64,000 nt of DNA from Casuarius casuarius (Eukaryota; Chordata; Aves; Casuariiformes; Casuariidae): assembly GCA_003342895.1 (NCBI GenBank), contig PTFA01000420.1, forward strand, positions 330,882 through 394,881, in the 5' to 3' direction. The notes below the pieces were generated by a model. The model was not told the DNA's origin, did not search any database, and saw only the letters and a list, made by a program, of their open reading frames with translations. The position numbers and the translations under genes were made by a program. This document shows, in pieces, positions 47,741 to 61,600 of this stretch (its first letter is position 1; each line of letters starts with the position of its first letter).

Positions 47741-50700
47741 CACTCGAACGCCGGGCTCCCTGAGAGAGATCCAGGGAGCAAGCCCTGATCCGAGGCTTGA
47801 TGCCCGTGCATCCTGCAGGCTACCAGATCAGACCCAAGCGGAAAATCAGAGGTGAGAGTGAAGGCTTTTTGCCTTGTTCATGTGCCACACGTGCAAATCA
47901 CCCAGGGTCCCTGCGCCTGCAGCAATGTGTCCTTTGTTCCCCAGGGGACAAAGCTCGACCTGCCCCTTGCTGGAGATGTGACACTGCAAGGATGTGGGCA
48001 GTATCTCCAGGCTTCGGACCCTGTCTCAAGGGTGGCACGAAGCAGCGAGTGTCCTTAAAGTGTGGGGACAGAAGACAGCAAAGGATCCTGCAAGCAATAA
48101 GAAGACAGATACTCCCAATATCTTACCTTAACAGTTACACTTCTGCTGTGAAGGTTTGCTCCAAAACCAAAAAGAGTTTCCCATCCTCAGCCTTTCCTTG
48201 CCCTAAGCCGCTTACTAAAGCAAAGGAGAAACAGGGAGGAAAAATGTCCAGATCTGGCTGTATCTTTGCAGGGAGAAGTAAGTGTTGGTATTCTACCGAT
48301 ATTTATAGTTCCCCGTGGGAGAGGAGGCATTACACACAACTTCCAGTGGGTATTTTCGGAAAGCCACCTGCTCCTCGCCATTGTGCAGAAATGCAATTGT
48401 TCCGCAACAAAAAGCTTATCAGACGATCAGCCGAAACCGCTATCGGGTCCTCCGGCGCAGACAAGGGNGCACAGTGCAGACGACGGTGAATACTCCTAGG
48501 AGGGCTTTGGCACCGCCTCCAAAGNGTAACCCGCTGGAGAGTGTTATATCGGTCACGTTATGGTTTCTGACTCAGTTTCCCTGTTTCAGAATGCAAAATG
48601 GGTTAAGTGTCCTAAATTGACTCCAGAAAAAGATGCAATCTCTGTTTGTTGCTAGCAGGAATTGGGTAAGGGGAGGGAAGGCTGGGATAAAGACATGCCA
48701 ACACGCAAACCTCCTGCCTTTGCACTTTGGGGTAAGAAGACAGATGGGAAAAAGAATTGGAAGGGCTCCAAACCAGACAGTCCCACTGACAAGTGGGATC
48801 CCAAAGCCTGGCCAAGAGACTCAGCAAGCCCAGACTCACCTTTAAATTTGATCTCTGGGCCTGCAACAGCCAAAAATCCAACTGGTGGGAGAGACAATGA
48901 CATGTCTGNAGTTACTGCTAAATCCAGCAGGATCCCAGTATGGCCAAGAGTTTGTATGGGAGCCCAGCAAGTGTGCTGGTGAAGCAAGGGAGTATAGTCA
49001 CAACAATATGCCTACGAGCTGGATTTCACCCTGTTGCAGAGCTGGTCTAGCAGTCTGCAGGCTGAAGCGGTTACTCAGGACCACTAGAAACGCTAGGAAA
49101 CACCCCCACNCCCAAACCCTACAACCAGCATCCGACACGCAGTTATCTGCACCAATAACATTTTGTGGCAGATTTCCGCAGAAACCTGGCAGCATCGCTC
49201 AACTGATGGGACTGCCAGCAACGCTGGAGAAATAATGATTTCTGTAGAGGGCAAGCGGTCATGAAACCACAAAAGAGTTTGTGCTGTGAGCTGTCCTCCC
49301 TGGAAGGGAGGGGAATGGGCACGCTCGATGCATGACACCGAACGCAAATCCCTCTTCCGGGATGCGGTCCGCAGTCAAACCCACCTGCTGAGATGAGGAC
49401 AGGGCACTAACAGGAACCAACACAATGCAGAAAGCCACAGGCTGCAATGCTGGTTACAATCATTTCCTTTTTAAATAAGCCAGTCCACTTGCCATCCCTG
49501 ACTCCCTGCATGCACANGGCTGTTTTATGCTTTTTTTCTTTAACTTTGCAACCAGAACCTCTGCCCTCTGCTCTGTTAAGACAAAGCTGGCTTCTCCTTT
49601 GACTTCTGCTTGACTTGAGGTCAGTTTAAACAAGCAGCAAAAGGAAATGCAATTGAAANGCAATTGCTATGCCTCTTCTAAAAGCAACATGTCAAGGTGA
49701 ACCAGCCCCTGGAAGTGTCTGAGCTGAAGGCGAGCACCAGGATCTCAGCGGTCAAGCTGGTTTCCAGCCCAAGGTGGATGCAGACTTCTCTAAGAGGGAA
49801 AGAGCCATGGGGAAAGTCTACAAACACGGGGAGAAAAACCAGTGTTCCTCACAGAGGCGGCATTGTTACAAAGTCCTCTCGCCTTCAGGAAAGTGAGTCT
49901 TTGTGCCTCAGCTTCCCCATGAGCACGGTGAAATTGTGAGGTGCTCTCAGCAGTGGGGACAAAAGCACAGAGCCATGGTGCAATGCCAAGTGCTAGCNGA
50001 GACCTGGAGTGATGGCTGGAGATTTTCTGTGATCTTACTTAGGGTTTTGCNGTGGGTACACCTGTCCTGACCCCACAATGCTTTCGACACAGAGTTATTT
50101 CACGTGGGAAAATGACACTGTGGAGCCAGGAGCCATCCTCCTTGCTGGCAAACCAGCGCCTGCCCTGCTTTAGTCACACACTAGGAGCACAGGCAATTGC
50201 CAATTTATTCAGCGACAAGGGAAGAGTCACTGGCACAAAGTGGGGCTGCCGATATCTGCACCATGGATGTGTTTGAGCCCTGAGAAAAGGTGTAGCGGTG
50301 CCTCTTCACCCATCCGGGCCCTTGTACTCACATCACAGCAGGCAGCTTGGGCTTGCCAGCGATCCTTGCGCGCTTGGCTCATGGGGACGCAGGAGACCNC
50401 AGACTGTAAGGAAACCCCACGGCAAAGTCCATGCTCCTCACCGTGCAACGGCCACTTGGCTCATCTTCCCGGGATCTGGGGTTTCTGCTGCACCACCCAG
50501 CTCACTGGCATCTCCTCTGCACCAAGGACCATCACCCTTACCCTGAGAAGAGGCTTTTGTGCAATGAGCCTCAAAAATAATAGCCATTGCCACCATTTGC
50601 CCTGGCCATTTTGCGCTATAAAATTTGACTGCTGCCTCTGCAAACTTCAGAGAGGGAAATCTGCTAAATGAGTTCTCCAGGGCACGGAGCAGCACTCAGC

Positions 50701-52380
50701 TTGCTGCCCTGCTCAGGCAGGTTTTAGGCATTTTGCCATTTTCTTTCTGCCTTCACCAGACCGCAGATTTTGAGTGGCATCGAGAAAGANTCCAGCTAGG
50801 TAATTTGGAGAGCGAGAGAAGAGGCAAGCCAGGCCTTTTATGTGAAATTTGGGAAGTATTACTGGGCATTCAGAGCTAGCACAGAGCAGAGCAGGGAAGT
50901 GCCTACCGCTGCTAGCTCCGGTTAGACTGCCTGCAGACTCAGGAACACGTCCCTGCATCACACTCTGAGGGTTTTCACCGCCAACACGACCTGAATGTGA
51001 AAAGCAAGAAGCGAAGTCCTGCAGCACAATCCGCAACATGGGGAGGCCTCCAAAGCTCAGCAATGCACCAGCTACCACATTTTGGGCTGCAGCGTAAGGA
51101 ACGGGACTACCACAGAGCCGCGTTATTATTATAAACCTCAACCGACATACATGCGGACAGGCAGCAGCAACGAAAATGCTTCGCCGGGCAGGCCGTGCTT
51201 GCAGTGGATGAGCCAGAGATGAAGGTGATGGGGAGGGGAAGGGGCAGCTGGCAGAGGGCGAGCACTTTGCAAGGAGGACGGNGGGACCGCTGTGATGGCG
51301 AAGGGCGAGGTGCACTTGCTGCATGACCTCTGAAGGATTTCACTGCCCAAATGGATGGGGTTCCCTAGCAACAAAACAACCGGCGCGCGAGCAGAGGTAA
51401 TGGTGAGGAGATCAGCACCACGAGCCCTCCCGACTCCCCAGATCCTCCCATCCCACCTGCCGGCAACCCAAGGGTTATCCCCAGATACATCCAGACATTG
51501 CCTTCCTCCATCGCGTGGGAGGTTTTAGTCCTTCCTATCCAAGAAGCACACCGAGACCTTGGTCTGGGCATCCGATGACCCCGACCAGAGGCAGCTCAGA
51601 CACTTCTGGGCACTCAAGAGGTGTAGGGGCTCCCCTTCGTATTCATCCCTTCCACTTTCCCTTCCNCATGCTAAGTGCAGGCTGACATCATTCCCCTCCT
51701 AGGTTTTGCTTTAGCAAGTCATTTAATCCCTTTGCTGATGGCAGAGCTAATACTAAACAGCTTACGCCCAGCTGCAGAGACTCCTTGGTGGGGAGCNGGG
51801 AGACCGACGTGCTACTCGGCTCTGTGCAATGAGGATCGAGCCAGCTCCAGGATCGTAACAGCTCTGCAACGTCCGTGGAAGAAAAGGAGACATTCCCCAT
51901 GTATTCCCACCCCTCCTGAAACNCATCTGCTGACACAGCGGGGAGGGATGGGATCTCAGAGCTGCCTTTGCTCAGCTCCTGGTAGGGCAAGGCAGGACTG
52001 TGGGGTTAAATCCCCGCCTGGCCAAAGGTTGCTCTTCTTCCTGAGCAGCCGCGTGCCAGGGAATAACCACAACCCTCCGCAGCCAAGCCGTGGTGCTCGG
52101 TCTTTTGGCCATCTCCCCACGTGGTCTGGAGGGGGTGGATGGAGCTGGCAGAGACAGAGGGCAGGACCAGTCCCAGCACGGAGNGGGCAGAGGAAGGGAT
52201 GGACACGAACTGCACCACGGCCCCAATCTGCCCCAAACCACGGCCAGAATAACCNTGCTACGGCTCCTGCACACATCTGACGGTGCCAGCGTGACAGCTA
52301 GGCGGGGAAGGACCCGTACGCCGAGTGTCAGCTCCTGGCAGCTCATCCCCGTGGTTTACAGCAAGTGACACAGGCAGAGG
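47741..52380. other. Upstream region of PPFIA4, part 2: no gene recognised
   Basis: Outside repeat copy B nothing coding or structural is recognised. Isolated ambiguous bases occur throughout. Confidence 0.55.
50193..50460 (+). repeat. Copy B of a dispersed ~250-300 bp repeat
   Basis: Aligns by eye with copy A (47439-47740): GCCAATTTATTCAGC, GGGGCTGCCGATATCTG, GAGCCCTGAGAAAA, GGTGCCTCTTCACCC and TACTCACATCACAGCAGGCAG. Similarity fades in the last 100 bases. Confidence 0.6.
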
Positions 52381-52399
52381 CAGCTGCGTGGGGACATCC

Positions 52400-52640
52400 G
52401 AGGACAGCGGCATTTAAAAGGCGGCCGGGGGCAAGCGCAGACACTAGAGCGCTGCCTNCATCAAGCGAATCTGCATCCTCGGCCCACACGCTTCGTTACG
52501 CAAAACGAGTCCGCAGACGAAGCCTGCCGGGCACGCAGCCGCCAGGCGCTGCAGCAAGGGGCGAAAAGAGCAGCAAACGCAGTCGCCAGCCGGCGGGGCA
52601 GTGCCGCGTGAAGGCTTCGTCTGCAGCTGTCTCTCTCCGA
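52400..52640. promoter_or_regulatory. CpG-dense patch with a TATA-like box, candidate promoter
   Basis: About 25 CpG dinucleotides fall in roughly 200 bp. On the + strand TTTAAAAG at 52413-52420 precedes the CpG patch. The orientation is undecided: it may be the PPFIA4 promoter (CpG islands work in both directions) or unrelated. No splice donor on the - strand could be tied to it with confidence. Confidence 0.35.
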
Positions 52641-55600
52641 TTTTAAGCCTTGTTTCTTTTCAGGAACGAGGTTTCTGTGATATCTCTGCCCCTGCACGTC
52701 CCCAAACACCGCGAAGCAGATGACTATGCTCCTCTCTCACTTTGACCCCAAAGCTGCTGTGCTCCTATAAGCTTTGAGAATCGGGTTGAGAAGGGAAATC
52801 CAAATAGTTTGCCTTTGAAAGAACTGTGGGATCAGCTCAACCCTTATTAGCCATCAGAGAATCCACAAGGAGCACCCTAAAAATACCCAAACACNGAAAA
52901 AGCTCCAGCTGGAGCTCACTCCTCCTCAATAGCAAAGCCCAGCTCCCTNCAGGGACCCCAGCTCCCGGCCCGCNCTCTGGGAAAGGCTCACTTTANGGNT
53001 TGCGGCCGTTTGGCCAGGGCTGTCTTTGCTCTCAGAAAGGCTGGAAATCGGGTATTTTACATGCCTGCTGTTGCAATAAGATCTCCTTTCCGAGTACAAG
53101 CAAGGAATAACATTAAACCTTTGTCCACTGAAACACGGAACACCAGGACAAACAGGCTCAAGCCCACCCGTGGAATAAGTAACGCCAACCTCGAAGTACC
53201 CGTAGCCAGGAACTCCTCTCCGAAGGCTCCTGGTGGGGAAGGAGATGCTCGACAGGGAGTTTCCCTTCCCCTCAGAAGGGACCTGTGTGTTTGCATCCTG
53301 GCAGCATCCAACAAATGACAGCTAAGGGCGTGAGGGAAATCCAGGGAGGAACAAGCACAGAAAAAGATAAGGAAGAATAAATCGGGCTTTTTGTGAATGC
53401 CACAAACTGCTGCCAAATCCAGTGGGAAGCTTCCAACAGAACCATGCCCCACCAGACCACAGAGACACTGAAGTTTAATTGCTTCCCATAACTGGGTCAT
53501 TCTCACTGAAGCTTCAAGTCAAGAGCAGAAAAAACGGAGAGGAAAAAATGCATTGAGAAAAATACGCAAATTGCTTGGAGATGACCAGCCCAGAGAGTTT
53601 CTCATTTAAGAAGTGGCTTGGCTCTTTCCTGAGCTCGTATCCTATTGCAGAGAGACACCCCACAAAATAGGACTGTTAGCACCACAACGTGCCACTCACC
53701 CCTTTCTGCCTGGCATTTCCTTATGAGGATCCAGCAGTTCCCAGATTCGGGGTCTGTTCAAAATGGAGAAAGACTGGCTCTCGCTCGAGAGCAGGGCACT
53801 GGCTCTCTAGGCTCTCAGGAGGGGCTTGGAAACATCTGAGGGTTTCCAGTATCAAAATGCAATGGAAACAGGACCCCCTCAGCGAGACACGAAACTCATC
53901 TGGACCTTAGGTTTTCCTTCTTTGCATGACACCGTGCAGAGCATCCCTGCTGTCACCCCGCAGGCATCACGGCCCAGGGCTGCCACGAAGGAAGGGAGCA
54001 GAGAAGCCCTCGCCCTTCCTGGGGACTGCGTGCACCAATGCAGCATTCATTCTGAGAGCTTAGAAGACATTTGCAACAACCCAGCCTTGGGAAAAGCGTA
54101 TGCTTGCCATCAAAAGGGATTTAAGCTGCATTAATGGAGCAGTGTCCACGTTTTCTGAGCTGCTGCCCTCCTTTGAGCAGAGCTCAGAGAAGTGGAAGTG
54201 ATGGCAACAACCAACTTGTTCCAAGCCCAGGGAAAGACAACATGAAGCCATCAGGGTCCAGCTGTGAGCAGGAGAGCAACCGGGGGCAGCGGGGGCCAGC
54301 GTGCACTTTGCAGAAGGGCAATCCCTAAAGTGCGATGCTGCAACTCAGCTATGGTGGGGAATTGCAGCAAGCCAGCACCATTCCCCTATTTTGGGGGACT
54401 TGAAAAAGCCACATAAGCTTCAGAGGGAGGGAGCAACACAGAATTGCTCCAGAAAGGGTGAGGAACGACATCATTTGCACCAGGACGGCATCTCTCCTCT
54501 ATGCTGGCAGGTCTCTCATCCGAGGTTTCATTGTCACAAAAGGCAGCACTGGGCATTAGTTCAGCTCAATTTCCAACTCGTTCCCTCCTAAAATGTCAGC
54601 TCCATGGAGCTAAACTAATGCAGTGAGCTCTGCGACCTCGCTGGCAGCAGCTCTGCCGGGCAGGACCCCCATGACCCCGCAGCTGAGAGCTCCGGGAGCC
54701 TGTGCCCTCATCCCTGCTGTGCTTCCCACAACGTCCACAGCCAGTGCTGAGCGTCTCCCCTGCCGTGCCCAGCTCACCCAAGAAGGCCGCAAGAGTGGTG
54801 GCACCAATCATGTCCAACCTGTCCCATGCTTCCATTGATCACCCCCGAAGGGCATCCTCCCCCGTTACGCCCATCGGCACAGGGCTCCTCAACGCAGGGC
54901 TTTGCAATTGCCCCTGAGCACTTCAAGGACCTCCAGGACACACCAGGGACACTTGCATGGCAGATCTCACCCTGCAGACGGGTGCCAACCTGGCTGGATT
55001 TAACCCATTTCCCAGGGCAGTGATGCTGCTGGAAGGAGGTAGGTGGGAAGCAACCACACGGCCAAGCACTTGCAGCAGGGATGGTCCAGTGAACCAGCCT
55101 GGCTGGGATTAGCTGAGAGCAGGATTTGACCTGATCAATGTGAGACATCACCAGGGAAGGGGAGAAGTGCATTTGCAGCTCAGCTTGCTTTTAAAGAAAT
55201 TAAACGTAGGTAATTATGTTGGTGCCCAACCAGCTAGGAAAGATGCAGGCATGGCTGTTTCCATGCCGATCCCTCAGTCTGAGCAGTGCTCCTACAGGCG
55301 CTTGGAAATGTGGTGGCCAGGAAACCTTGACATCCCTGAAGGAGGTATGAGGGGCAGGGAATGAACCCAACATGTGGCAACACATCTGCTGTCTGAGATG
55401 ACAACATCATGCATCCTCTCTACTAAAAGCAAGCAGCATATTAAAGCTCTCAAGCTGACAGGACGCATGCAGGGTTAGGAGCACTAACGAGATGGGTTTG
55501 CAGGACATCGTGAACTACTCATTTTAAGAATGCTGCTAACACAGACGGCATCACAGGAATGAGGATGAGAGTTGTATAAGTGGGATGAACAGGCAAATTA

Positions 55601-58600
55601 AGAGGCCAGGAGACAGACAGTGAGTTGCCAGCTCTGCAGGGACAGAGCAAGGACCCGCGAGCTGTATTTGCACTTCTACAGCCCTGCTCGACTCCAGCAA
55701 GCCACCCTGCCCTGCAGGGTTACCTGTAGCGTTGTGCTGAATGGAGAGGAGAGGATGGTAAGATTTGGAGGAAAAGCAATACAGCAGGAAAAGGAGGCAG
55801 GAACGCAGCAGGGACTGCTCTCCCAGAGGACAGGCTGCCAATCTCCCTGCCTGGACAAGCATCCGGCCAGCATGGCAGGGGAGGGAACAGCATCCCAGGA
55901 GCCCTGCAAGGACCACACAGGTCATATCCCTCCATCCCTCTCCACATATGACCTTCACATGGTAGCTGAGCCAACCCTTTAAAGGTTNTGCAGACAACTT
56001 TAAGCTTTTTATTTCTTTTGGACTCTGGGCATGCTATAGTCCCCAGTCCCTGGGGCTGCTAGGCCAGGCGGCCAAGCAGAGCCCAAGTACTCCTACCCAG
56101 CTCTGCCAGCACTGGCCTAGGGATGGTGCAGCCTGCAGCAGCACGTCCCTGAGACCCACCACGTCACCAGCGCAGCACCAGCCGCTGTGCTGCTGCAACA
56201 CTGCAGTCCCTCCAGGGCAAAGCAGGGGAGAAAAACCTGTGTGTCAGGGGTTGGTGGGATGCTCACCCACGCAGAAGTGGCTCCCTGCCCAGCCTCTGGC
56301 ACCATGCNCTCTCTCGACCTTGCCCAGCTCAGATGCTCCACACAGACACCAGCCCACCTGCGAGGAGCTTTACCTGCTGTGCTGATACAGAGGCATTTGC
56401 CGAGCAATGCTCAGCACAAGCACANCCGATAGACAGAGGTCTCCTGACCTTCTCTGCACTAGACAAATGCACCAATTCCACTTAACCGATTTAGGAAGTG
56501 ACCCGGTTTGGACAGTTGCAGCCCCTTCTCTGCCGTAATACACTGATTCTAGGCCAGCCTGTTCAAAGTGCTGCTTGCTGCTGTGTTTCACCTCATTAAC
56601 ATTCATGTTAGGATCTTCAAACTGTGCAGCCAGAGCAGTAACACCTCCCTGGTGTGGACAGCCATCCAGTGCGGGGAGCTCAAATGCACTGAATTAACCC
56701 CAGACCCAGCCTCTCCTGCACTAGCCTCTGAAAATAGGAGATGGGATTTTTAAGCACTGCCCTTTGCAAAGGGTTTGGACCTGCTGAAGGAGATGAAGGA
56801 CATCAGGCTTACGTCGGCTCAGACAAAGCATTCACGGCACCTCTCGGTATGCAAGTTAACACCCCCCTTACAGATATCCCATCGCTATCTCCCTGTGATA
56901 ACATGAAGTGCTGTAGAAGGACTCTTTTTCCCCTCCAGTGTCACAACTGCATCTGCTGTCCACCACATCTCAGCTCAGCAGAGCCATTTTCATCTGTTTG
57001 GTCCTGCTCAGAGCTGACATGCAAGGATAACTCAAGGGCTGGGTCCATATCCAGCACTGCACTGTCTNCTTACAGGCGACACAGAACATAAAAACCTCTC
57101 CCAGGCTCTTCCCACTCTGGATGGAGAGTCACCCCAAAGCACAAGACTCATCTCTCCCTGTAGCCTGATCCATGTTCNTCCCAGGCACTGGGTCCCCACA
57201 GCACCTGAGTAGGTCCAAGGCAGAAATCCTTCAGTGCATGGAGCAGACATGGATACTAGTCTGCCTTGCTCCTTGATCTCACAGGATTTCCAAGGAGCAC
57301 TGGCCAAGCCTGGGGGCTGAAAGAGATAAGGACCAAAGCTTCAAGAGATATGGAGGAATTCAGTTCCCGAGGCCCAAGACCCAAATACCCTCCCAAATTG
57401 CATCTCAGCACCTGCTGTGCCCTGTAGGCAGTGTATGGCCATCTTCTAGCTGTGTCTGGTCTGAGAAACGTGGGACAGGATAAGACAGGAGAGTTTCTGG
57501 GTCACTCTTGGTCTCGTGAGGGAGACAGACAGGTTTTCTAGTGGGACTGATGTTGTGAAAAGCAATTACACATGAAGACATCCCCAGCAGACTCTGTTGC
57601 GCTCTGGCCTGGAGCTTGAGTCATCCTGGGTTTGGATTTTAATTAGCCCCGTTCTGGGTATCTGTTCCCTACTTCCCTCCAGATAATGATTTAATTATTA
57701 CAGACACGTCTTCAAATTAGCAGCTTCCTCAATGGACTATTCAGCTGGGATCTCCTCACTTACAGAGCCCAACTCACCACCACCAAAAAAAAAGCCTGGG
57801 AGCACAAAGTAAAACCGAAACCCTTCCTGGAAGGAGAAACCGTGCACNCACCCAGCTCCTGAGCAGAGGCCATGCGGACGCGCAGCAGTTGAAGCAGCAC
57901 GTTCTTGGCCAGCACCAAGCACCGTGAGCAGCACATGAGAGAGCAGCGTGAGCCAGAGCAGGTACCCAAGCATGGCCCAAGCATGACCCACAGTCACAGG
58001 TACATGCACTCCAGGGAACGTTGTGCCCAGCAGTAACNGCGTTTTCTCTTTGCAGAGTGTGCCTGGGCTGTTAGATTCAGCAATCTCAGCAGTTGGTCCC
58101 AGGATGCCTGGAGCTGTTCAGTCCTCGATGCCTGTGGTTCCCCACCTCTCTTCCTTCTCCCAGGGACAGCTGCCAAGCCCTTCTCCTTCCTTTACCCACA
58201 TCTCACAGGTGGATAAGAAGCCTAGCTGCCTGTGTCTTTGCATTGNGCAGGAATATGGTGGCATCTGAGCTGGTCTTGTCCTCCCATCATCAAGCCTNGA
58301 TACCTGGTAGGCCACAAGTAGATGGAGAGTCCAGGCATGAGGAGGATAAAGGGATGCACCACAACTCAGAGCCACTGCTTTGTGTCCCCCCTAATGGGAT
58401 TGCATGTTTTGGGATCCCCTAGGAGAAGACAGCCCATGGGGAGCCAGCAAGGACCCCACTCACTGCTAGGCTACAAGTGCCCATGTGCTCTTTGCAGCCT
58501 CAGCACTTCCCAGCAAGGCCCCCATGCTGGAAAGGACCACGAGATAGAGGGGAAAGCAGGTGCCTGGTGGGACCACGCGGAGGAGCGAGACAGCTCCTGA

Positions 58601-61600
58601 CAGCAAGCCAGATCTCCTCCTCTGGGAATGGCACTAGGCAGGGGCCATAGTGAGGTCTGACAAGACGCCAGCTCTTAGGGATGAGGGTTGAAGAACGCAA
58701 AGAACAGCAGAATCAGCCACCCAAAAGAAACACTGGACATGCATGCAAAGCGAGGGACACAGCACAGTGAGGGCGAAATCTTCAGAAAGCAGCTCTGCAA
58801 TATGACTTGTTGCCAACAAGCAGTAACTCACCCACAGAAAAGCCAAGTGCCCAGCTAAATCGCCAAGCAGACAGGTTGCTTCCTCACTGCAAGGCCCATC
58901 TTGGACGTTGGCCAAGCATCTCCACACCACAGGGCTACAAAGGGGCTGGAGTGGACCAAGCTCTCCACCCCAGCCTGGCACAACCCCTCTCCCCACAGCG
59001 GACCAGGGAAGGGGACGTTCTCACGTGGTTCCCCATCCTCAGGGCGCTGGGCACAAGTTACCTTTTACAGCGCAGCAACACGGGGTAATCTGCAGTGTCT
59101 CTGTAGGGAAAGGACACAACACAAATAAGCCAGCTAGGTCTAAAGATCTGGGAAACGAGCTCTCATGTCATGAGAAGCTTTGCCCTCACCTTAAAGCAGG
59201 GCAAACCCTGGTGTCTCAGTGCTGCCATGGGCTCCCAGCCCTAGTGCTGGGACAGCAGGAGATGCCAGCCACTACAACAGGGTCCTACTATGAACCAAGA
59301 AGCTCTTTGGTCTTTTTCCACTGATGCATTTGAACTATCGATTGCACCTTGCGTTCCCCCCACATACTGCAGAAGCAGCCACCTCGAGCGAGGGCGAACC
59401 TCAGGATTTCCTTCATTGAAAGTTCTACAGTCCCCACGCTACAACCAGAAAACCTGATTTTGCAGCAGCAGCTGGAACAGTGTTACTGCCTCTCCCTGCT
59501 GCAATAGTAGCAGGGGCGGCAGCAGAAAATCTATGCTGGCTCCTCCATCACTGCAGTTCACACTCCAAAGTATTAGCTTAAACCAGCTGTAGCTCCTGCT
59601 GCTGCANGAGGAAAGCCCTCAAGCACAGCCATGCACGAGTCTGCGGCTAAAAACACAACCCAGGTCTCTCGAAACCCAGACTGAGGGCCTGTTCAGTTGG
59701 CTAGAGCAGCCTTCCTCCTCCAGTTCCCTTCCTAGGCACCAAACACACAAGGAAAGCAACCAGGCAGCAAAAATAGCCAGGCAATGCAGCCTATTACCCC
59801 AGCTAATGGGTTGGGGATTCAGCTCCTGGGACCCCTCAGGCTCCTAGTGTGATATGTACCACCACATTTTCTGGGTGGTGAACGCCCTGCCCGTTGCATC
59901 ACCGCGGTCCTCTTGCAGCACCTCGCTCGGGGCATCACCTGCGTCTGTCCTCCCTGCCAGCTGCCAGCGTTCGCAAGTCTAAGGGCCACCGCGCATTTTG
60001 AGCTCGCCACCCTGTCAGATTTGCCAAGAGAGACCAACACATTTGGGAGTTAGCGGGGGGAGAGAACAGGCTGTGACAAGGCAACCCCGCCAGCTTCATT
60101 TCCTTAAGAAATCAGGCTAAAGAAGATGGGGATGGAAGAGACACAAAAGAGAAAGAGAGAAGGATATTCATTAACCCAATCAAGCCTCGCAGAATATAAC
60201 GGCAGCAATAACAGACACCTCCCTCCGGCTGAGGACAAAGAAAGGCTTCCTAGTCATGAAGAACAGCAATAAAATTAGAGGTGAAGAAAGGAAATGACTT
60301 AAAAATGCCTGAAATATCTCATTTTTTTAAAAAGCCTTCACCTAGAGAGAAATAATGAATGATGAGAACAACGATANGATGAGGAAAGCCAAAGAGCCAG
60401 AGAACAAGTGGGATGGGGAGCAAACATNTGAGAGCAGCTGTGCTCACCCTCAAAAGCCACCCTGGTGACTACAGCACAGGCTGACTTCTGGGGGGGGGGG
60501 GCAGTGGTAACCCCTCGGAAATTTGGGATGCCGCAGGGCCATGCTGGTGAAGAGGGCAGCACCAGCTCCACTGTCCAGCCAGAGGGAGAGCGGGACCGGC
60601 AGGGCCAGCCCAGGGCCGGCCTCCCCCCACTGCGGAGCAGCGGGTCCCACAGGAGCTGCACTGAAATGCCTCTGTATTTTGATGCATCCTCCAGAGGCTC
60701 CAGCCCCGCTCTCCTGCCACCCACGGGCCACACTGCCTCTGTAACACCTTGTGAGATCCCTGCTCTGACCGCTCGAGGAGAGGAGCACGGATGCTTCATT
60801 GCTTTCGCAGGGCACTTGCAGCGCTTTCAGCACAGCCGAGTGCCCATCTGCCAGAATCACGCGCTGAAAAGCAAACCCAGCATCCCTCCGGCGTCTCCAT
60901 GAGCACCGCGCCACGAGCGGACACCCACATCTCCTGCCTCTCAGGGGCTGTCCCACCTTCGGAAGAGCTGAGCCAGAGCATCCGCAGCCNAGGTGAGCCG
61001 GGGCCGTCAGCCGCNCCCAGCGGCACCCGGTGCCCACATGAGGCAGGCATGGCCTCGCGTGCCCCCGGCTTTTTTAGGCTGCTGCGATGTTGGCCTGGGA
61101 GAGGAGCGTCTGGGCTGCATCAGCGTCACGCAGCATTGCGGGCTCTCTGGCTCCCACACCAGAGCTAAGACAGCTTCATCCCAGCCCAAGAGATTCAGCT
61201 GAAGCCCTTCTGCTCTCGCTCCTCCAGCAATGGCACAAAGCCCCCTTCCTACTTCGACTGCTGAGATGAGCCAGCCCTCCCCAGCCAATTCGCCTCTCCG
61301 GCATCTCACAAGCAGCAACGTGAGGAGTTTTGCAGGAGCGACTCAGATTCCTCGTNGCAGCCTCCCTTCTTGGCATCTCTCTCCGCCACTTCCCCAGCCG
61401 GCCATGAGCTGCATCTGCAGATAACATCCCTGTAAAGCTCCCGAGCAGAGGCCCCGATGTGCGTATACCCAGCTCCTGCTCCTGCTATCTGCGGGGCNCT
61501 GGAGGCAGACGCACACGCATGCTGAGCCCTGCCTTGGCTCTGCATTAATATGCACACAATATGGCCAGAGTTGCTCTGAATCTGACAATATTCGCTTTTC

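Noticed and set aside
59691..59707. tRNA A-box-like string gttcagttggctagagc
   Set aside because: No matching B box, no acceptor-stem pairing and no cloverleaf could be drawn. Likely chance or a decayed tRNA-derived fragment.
60450..61037. 195-codon - strand open frame in GC-rich upstream sequence
   Set aside because: No domain, contains ambiguous bases, overlaps equally long frames on the other strand, and sits beside a poly-G run.
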